Source: Streptomyces kronopolitis (GTDB lineage: Bacteria; Actinomycetota; Actinomycetes; Streptomycetales; Streptomycetaceae). Taken from it: DNA of 36,876 nt. The notes beneath the pieces are model-generated. The model did no database searches, was not told the origin of the DNA, and worked only from the letters and a program-made list of their open reading frames with translations. Every line of letters begins with the position of its first letter. The stretch's first letter is position 1. The stretch covers positions 1-36,876 of the forward strand of contig NZ_BMND01000049.1 of the NCBI RefSeq assembly GCF_014646275.1. The letters are read 5' to 3'. Shown piece by piece: positions 33,655 through 36,876 of this stretch. The translations under genes and the position numbers were made by a program.

Positions 33655-34269
33655 ATGCCCCGCGGCCACTACTCCCTCCACGACCCGCACGATCACACCC
33701 CCCTGGGTGAAGAGCACTTCCACTGCGCCACCGGCCCCTCCGGCTGGCGCTACGTCTCCCAGATCGTCAACCCTTCCGGCGACCACACCGGCTCCGTCGA
33801 CCTCACCCTCGACGAACTCGGCCGCCCCCTCCGCCTCGAACTCCACGCCTCCGCCTGGCAGGTCCGCGGCGCGGCCCTGGAGGGCGTCACCTGGGTACGC
33901 ACCGACCCGACCGGCGCACACGCCACCGAAGGCAACGTCCCCGCCCACGGCTTCACCGGCGCGTCCCCCGCCTTCCTCGTCGCCACCGCCCGGCTGCTCC
34001 GCCCCGCCCTCGGCGCCGGCGCCGTCCGCACCCGCCTCGTCGCCTTCACACCCCCCGTCCTCGCCCCCCGCACTCTCGACCAGTCCTGGGCCCTGCTGAA
34101 GAGCACACCACACGCCACTGACAACGCCCCCCTCATCGCGGACGAGTACCAGGTCAACGACCTGGAGACCGGCGAGCAGCACACCGTCCACCTCGCCGGC
34201 GACGTGGTCCTCTCCGCCCCCGGCATCGAGCTCGAATCCCTCGAGTCCCCGCCGTCGACCTTCCCCTGA
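33655..34269 (+). CDS. conserved protein of unknown function
   Basis: A 204-residue soluble protein with no signal peptide or membrane segment. I do not recognise a named domain. The N-terminus is His-rich (RGHYSLHDPHDHTPLGEEHFHCATGPSGWRYVSQ). The middle alternates strands, SVDLTLDELGRPLRLELHASAWQVRG. It ends with ADEYQVNDLETGEQHTVHLAGDVVLSAPGIELESLESP. This looks like a beta-rich ligand-binding fold of the lipocalin or glycolipid-binding kind, but that is only an impression. ATG 33655 has GAAGGA about 14 nt upstream, rather far. It stands alone after the ahcY terminator and is convergent with the RDD gene. Confidence 0.75.
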   Translation: MPRGHYSLHDPHDHTPLGEEHFHCATGPSGWRYVSQIVNPSGDHTGSVDLTLDELGRPLRLELHASAWQVRGAALEGVTWVRTDPTGAHATEGNVPAHGFTGASPAFLVATARLLRPALGAGAVRTRLVAFTPPVLAPRTLDQSWALLKSTPHATDNAPLIADEYQVNDLETGEQHTVHLAGDVVLSAPGIELESLESPPSTFP

Positions 34270-34335
34270 CCCGCCCCGGCACCGATCGGAACGGCGGCCT
34301 CACGGATCCCGTACGGCGCCGAGGGCCCGCCCGTC

Positions 34336-35415
34336 TCACACCGGCGGCGCGAACCCCGTACGCGGCTGCCGCCCCGGCCCGCCGCCGTCGCGCCCCTCGC
34401 CGCCGTGCACCCGCTCCGGCGCCCCCGGGGACCCACCCCCGCCAGGGAGCATCGGCCCCCGCCCGGTTGCGCCCGCATCACCCGTCCCACGTGCCACCGC
34501 GCCGTCACCGGGCGGCGCCCAGGCCCCACCCGGCGCGACGGGCGCCACCCCGTCACCCGCGGCCTCCGTCACCCCCACCGCTTCCTCCGGCGACGACGGC
34601 TCCGCCCAAGGCCCGGACGCCGAAGCCCCGCCCTGCCCGGCACGCACCGCGGCCCCCGCCCCTGACGCCCCGAACGCCCGCTGCGACTCCCGCGCCTGCC
34701 GTTCCCCGACCACCGCCGCCAGATACGCCGCCGGAAGCACCCCCGTGGGCCCCGGCACCCCGGTGAACCCCCGCAGATCCTCCGCCAGCCGCCCGGCCAT
34801 CGCCTCGCCCGCCTGTGGATCCAGCTGCTCACTCCGCGCCAGATACTGGCGGACCGTCAGCCACCACCCATCGGGCACCCGCGAAAGATCGAGCGCCCCG
34901 ACCTCCGCCACCAGCCACGCGGGCGGCGGCGGCAGCGCCGCACCGGCCCCCGCGACCGGCATCCGCTCCCGTATGACCAGCGTCCCCGCGAACACATCCC
35001 CCAGCCGGCGCCCGCGCGCCGACACCAACGACGCGACGGCCGCCACCACCCCCATCGTCAGCACGATCTCGACGGCCCCCATGGCACCGCGCACCAGCGC
35101 ATGCCGGAACCGGATCGGCCCACCGTCCTCCCGCACCACCCGCAGCCCGCAGATCACCTTCCCCAGGGACCGGCCACGGCTCAGCGTCTCCACCACGATC
35201 GGCACCCCGACCTGCACCAGCAGGAAGGCCGCCACGGACACGGCCGCCACCGCCGCACCGTCCATCGACGACGTCGCGCTCACCAGCATCAGCGAAATAC
35301 CGATGTAGCTCACCCACGCCACCGCCACATCGACCGCCACCGCCAGCCCCCGGCTCGCCAGCCGGGCCGGCCGCAGCCCGAGCACCACCGCTTCTCCCGT
35401 GACGAGTTCACCCAC
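34336..35415 (-). CDS. RDD family membrane protein
   Basis: A 359-residue protein. The N-terminal RDD domain (about 1-155) has RPARLASRGLAVAVDVA with the defining Arg and Asp residues, then hydrophobic segments near AAVSVAAFLLVQVGVPIVVE and VEIVLTMGVVAAVASLV, and SRGRSLGKVICGLRVVREDGG between them. A soluble part follows (AWLVAEVGALDLSRVPDGWW). The tail from about 270 is Gly/Ala/Pro-rich and probably disordered. The GTG start at 35415 has AGGGAG about 11 nt upstream. It is divergent from the SpoIIM-like gene (112 nt), a pairing common in actinobacteria. The function of RDD proteins is mostly unknown; transport or chaperoning at the membrane has been suggested. Confidence 0.88.
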   Translation of the reverse strand: MGELVTGEAVVLGLRPARLASRGLAVAVDVAVAWVSYIGISLMLVSATSSMDGAAVAAVSVAAFLLVQVGVPIVVETLSRGRSLGKVICGLRVVREDGGPIRFRHALVRGAMGAVEIVLTMGVVAAVASLVSARGRRLGDVFAGTLVIRERMPVAGAGAALPPPPAWLVAEVGALDLSRVPDGWWLTVRQYLARSEQLDPQAGEAMAGRLAEDLRGFTGVPGPTGVLPAAYLAAVVGERQARESQRAFGASGAGAAVRAGQGGASASGPWAEPSSPEEAVGVTEAAGDGVAPVAPGGAWAPPGDGAVARGTGDAGATGRGPMLPGGGGSPGAPERVHGGEGRDGGGPGRQPRTGFAPPV

Positions 35416-35527
35416 GCCGCGCCCACTCCCTCTCGATCCCCGAAGTCCCGCCCACCCCACGCCGGGCACGGCCAGTCTGCCAAGCTGACCCGGCACCCAC
35501 CCACGGCGCTGCGAGGAGCGACACCAG

Positions 35528-36535
35528 ATGGACCTCGATGTCTTCGTCACCGCCCATGGCGCCGACTGGGACCGCCTGGACACCCTGCTGCACCGCAGGC
35601 ACCGCCTCACGGGAGCCGAGGCCGACGAACTGGTCGCCCTCTACCAGCGCACCACCACCCACCTCTCCCTCCTCCTCTCCAGCGCCCCCGACCCCGCACT
35701 CACCAGCCGCCTCACCTCTCTGGTGGCGCGCGCCCGCAGTACGGTCACCGGCGCCCGCAAGGCCTCCTGGCGCGACCCCGCCCGCTTCTTCACCACGGCG
35801 TTCCCGGCCGCGGTCTACCGCCTGCGCCACTGGTGGATCCCCACCGCGATCCTCTCCACCGCGGTCGCCGCCCTCCTGGGCTGGTGGATAGCCGCCCACC
35901 CGGAGGTCCAGGCGGCGATCGGCGCCCCGGACGACCTCCGCGACATGACCCGCCCCGGTGGCGAGTACGAGACCTACTACTCCAGTCACCCGGCCGCGTC
36001 CTTCGCCGCCCAGGTATGGACGAACAACGCCCAGGCCGTCGCCATGTGCCTCGTCCTCGGCGCCTTCGCCGGCCTCCCGGTGCTGTGGATCCTCTTCCAG
36101 AACATGCTCAATCTGGGCGTCGGCATCGGCCTGATGTCCTCGGCCGGCCGCCTCGACACCTTCCTGGGCCTGATCCTTCCGCACGGCCTCCTGGAACTGA
36201 CCGCCGTCTTCATCGCCGCCGGCATCGGCCTCCGCCTGGGCTGGACCCTCATCGACCCCGGCCCGCGCACCCGCCGTACGGCCCTGGCGGAGGAGGGCCG
36301 CTCCGCCCTGGGCGTGGCCCTCGGACTCGCCGCGGTCCTCTTCGTCTCCGGCGTCCTCGAAGGCTTCGTCACCCCTTCCGGCCTGCCCACCTGGGCCCGC
36401 ATCGGCATCGGCGTCACCGCCGAAACGGCCTTCCTCCTGTACGTCTATGTACTGGGCGGCCGCGCCGTACGTGCCGGAGCCACCGGCGACGTCGAGCTCC
36501 GCGACCGCCCGGCCGTCCTCCCGACGGCCGCGTGA
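35528..36535 (+). CDS. stage II sporulation protein M-like membrane protein
   Basis: A 335-residue integral membrane protein of the SpoIIM family (DUF95). The soluble N-terminus (about 1-95) begins MDLDVFVTAHGADWDRL, then come several helices: WWIPTAILSTAVAALLGWWIA, NNAQAVAMCLVLGAFAGLPVLWILF, and GLILPHGLLELTAVFIAAGIGLRLG. The family signature LPHGLLEL is present. In Bacillus SpoIIM works with SpoIID and SpoIIP in engulfment; actinomycetes do not engulf, so here it has a different, unknown role. The ATG at 35528 has GAGGA 10 nt upstream. It is divergent from the RDD gene and precedes the rRNA promoters. Confidence 0.9.
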   Translation: MDLDVFVTAHGADWDRLDTLLHRRHRLTGAEADELVALYQRTTTHLSLLLSSAPDPALTSRLTSLVARARSTVTGARKASWRDPARFFTTAFPAAVYRLRHWWIPTAILSTAVAALLGWWIAAHPEVQAAIGAPDDLRDMTRPGGEYETYYSSHPAASFAAQVWTNNAQAVAMCLVLGAFAGLPVLWILFQNMLNLGVGIGLMSSAGRLDTFLGLILPHGLLELTAVFIAAGIGLRLGWTLIDPGPRTRRTALAEEGRSALGVALGLAAVLFVSGVLEGFVTPSGLPTWARIGIGVTAETAFLLYVYVLGGRAVRAGATGDVELRDRPAVLPTAA

Positions 36536-36587
36536 TGTGCATCCGGCCCCGCTGACCTGCTAATCTCCTCTTCGCCCCAGAAACCCG

Positions 36588-36616
36588 TTGACACGGGTGG
36601 CAGGGGGAGGTAGATT
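36588..36616 (+). promoter_or_regulatory. rrn promoter, first (TTGACA-17-TAGATT)
   Basis: TTGACA (36588-36593), a 17-nt spacer and TAGATT (36611-36616). The -35 is perfect and the -10 is 5 of 6. Confidence 0.8.
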
Positions 36617-36634
36617 CGAACGGTTGCAACGAAC

Positions 36635-36663
36635 TGGACAGGTTCATCCGCAACGGTTAGTAT
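36635..36663 (+). promoter_or_regulatory. rrn promoter, second (TGGACA-17-TAGTAT)
   Basis: TGGACA (36635-36640), a 17-nt spacer and TAGTAT (36658-36663). It is spaced 47 bp from the first promoter, element to element. Confidence 0.75.
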
Positions 36664-36725
36664 CTTCTCCGCTTCGGCCGGAACTTCAATTCGGCGAGGC
36701 GCAACCGACCACTTACCGGAAGCCC

Positions 36726-36744
36726 CGGTCGATTAATTCGACCG
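36726..36744 (+). repeat. inverted repeat CGGTCGA-TTAAT-TCGACCG in the rrn leader
   Basis: A perfect 7-bp dyad with a 5-nt AT spacer, ending 7 nt before the first TCTGATAAAG motif. It overlaps the -35 position (TTAATT/TAATTC) of a possible third promoter with -10 TAAAGT (36757-36762). It could be a regulator site, or an RNA hairpin if transcribed from the upstream promoters. Confidence 0.5.
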
Positions 36745-36751
36745 AACTCCT

Positions 36752-36863
36752 TCTGATAAAGTCGGAAAAGCCAAAAGGCACCCCCCTCCGACGGGGAATC
36801 GGAAACGAATTCGGACCGGCAACGGAACGAAATCGAGTCTGATAGAGTCGGAAAGGCCGAAAA
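36752..36863 (+). repeat. paired leader motif TCTGATA(A/G)AGTCGG
   Basis: Two near-identical 26-nt elements, 36752-36777 and 36838-36863, sharing TCTGATA(A/G)AGTCGGAAA(A/G)GCC(A/G)AAA. Both contain a -10-like TAAAGT or TAGAGT. The first has a weak -35 and the second none at normal distance. They may be promoters three and four or conserved processing/antitermination sequences. Confidence 0.6.
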
Positions 36864-36876
36864 GCGAAAGCCGAAC

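Larger units (their letters stand above)
36536..36876 (+). promoter_or_regulatory. upstream promoter and leader region of an rRNA operon
   Basis: Base composition shifts to AT-richer DNA. Two good vegetative promoters are followed by two copies of a TCTGATA(A/G)AGTCGGAAA leader motif and a terminal GAAAGGCCGAAAAGCGAAAGC stretch. This layout is what precedes 16S rRNA in Streptomyces (four promoters are known for S. coelicolor rrnA). The 16S gene itself is not in the window. The SpoIIM gene ends just before it. Confidence 0.8.

Noticed and set aside
36841..36876. The beginning of 16S rRNA.
   Set aside because: The last bases are leader sequence. The mature 16S 5' end with its conserved start was not reached.

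Overview
The window reads as chromosomal DNA of a streptomycete (Actinomycetota). It has very high GC with GC-rich third positions, frequent GTG starts, several leaderless-looking starts, an 87-residue protein that I recognise as the sporulation regulator WhiB, coenzyme F420 genes, and a multi-promoter rRNA leader at the right edge. No mobile element, CRISPR array or tRNA gene was seen. The core gene order is one I know from actinobacterial chromosomes. The mycobacterial sahH / manA-SIS-manB / DUF3499 / zincin / whiB2 / fbiA-fbiB / manC / LCP / TIGR03089 neighbourhood has the same gene families (recalled from memory, not searched).

Left block (1-10.4 kb): cell-envelope assembly. Four LytR-CpsA-Psr (LCP) proteins lie here, three of them in one minus-strand series behind a TIGR03089 protein. 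The fourth is divergent from a family-2 glycosyltransferase. A secreted peptidoglycan amidase follows on the plus strand. LCP enzymes attach lipid-linked glycopolymers to peptidoglycan.

Middle block (10.4-28 kb): sugar-nucleotide supply, F420 and development. A GDP-mannose pyrophosphorylase-like gene (manC) has a perfect 20-bp palindrome at its promoter. It is followed by a DNA glycosylase, then minus-strand fbiB, fbiA and a cysteine dioxygenase. A long, relatively AT-rich regulatory region precedes whiB. Next come a 1254-residue glycosyltransferase/polytopic membrane protein and a coupled secreted DUF5719 protein, a degenerate zincin, DUF3499, manB, a Trm112-like protein, a SIS-domain protein and manA. 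With manB and manA, manC completes the route fructose-6-P to mannose-6-P to mannose-1-P to GDP-mannose. The envelope genes on both sides could consume this product.

Right block (28-36.9 kb): a cation diffusion facilitator, a single-chain fructose-type PTS permease (IIB-IIC-IIA), S-adenosylhomocysteinase, a conserved protein of unknown role, an RDD membrane protein, a SpoIIM-like membrane protein, and the promoter/leader region of an rRNA operon whose 16S gene lies beyond the window.

Convergent and operon ends carry strong GC hairpins without U-tracts, as is common in Streptomyces. No wholly new system is proven. The best candidates for novelty are the coupled GT2-membrane/DUF5719 pair, the TIGR03089 ANL-like protein, the manC palindrome and leader ORF, and the ahcY leader ORF.
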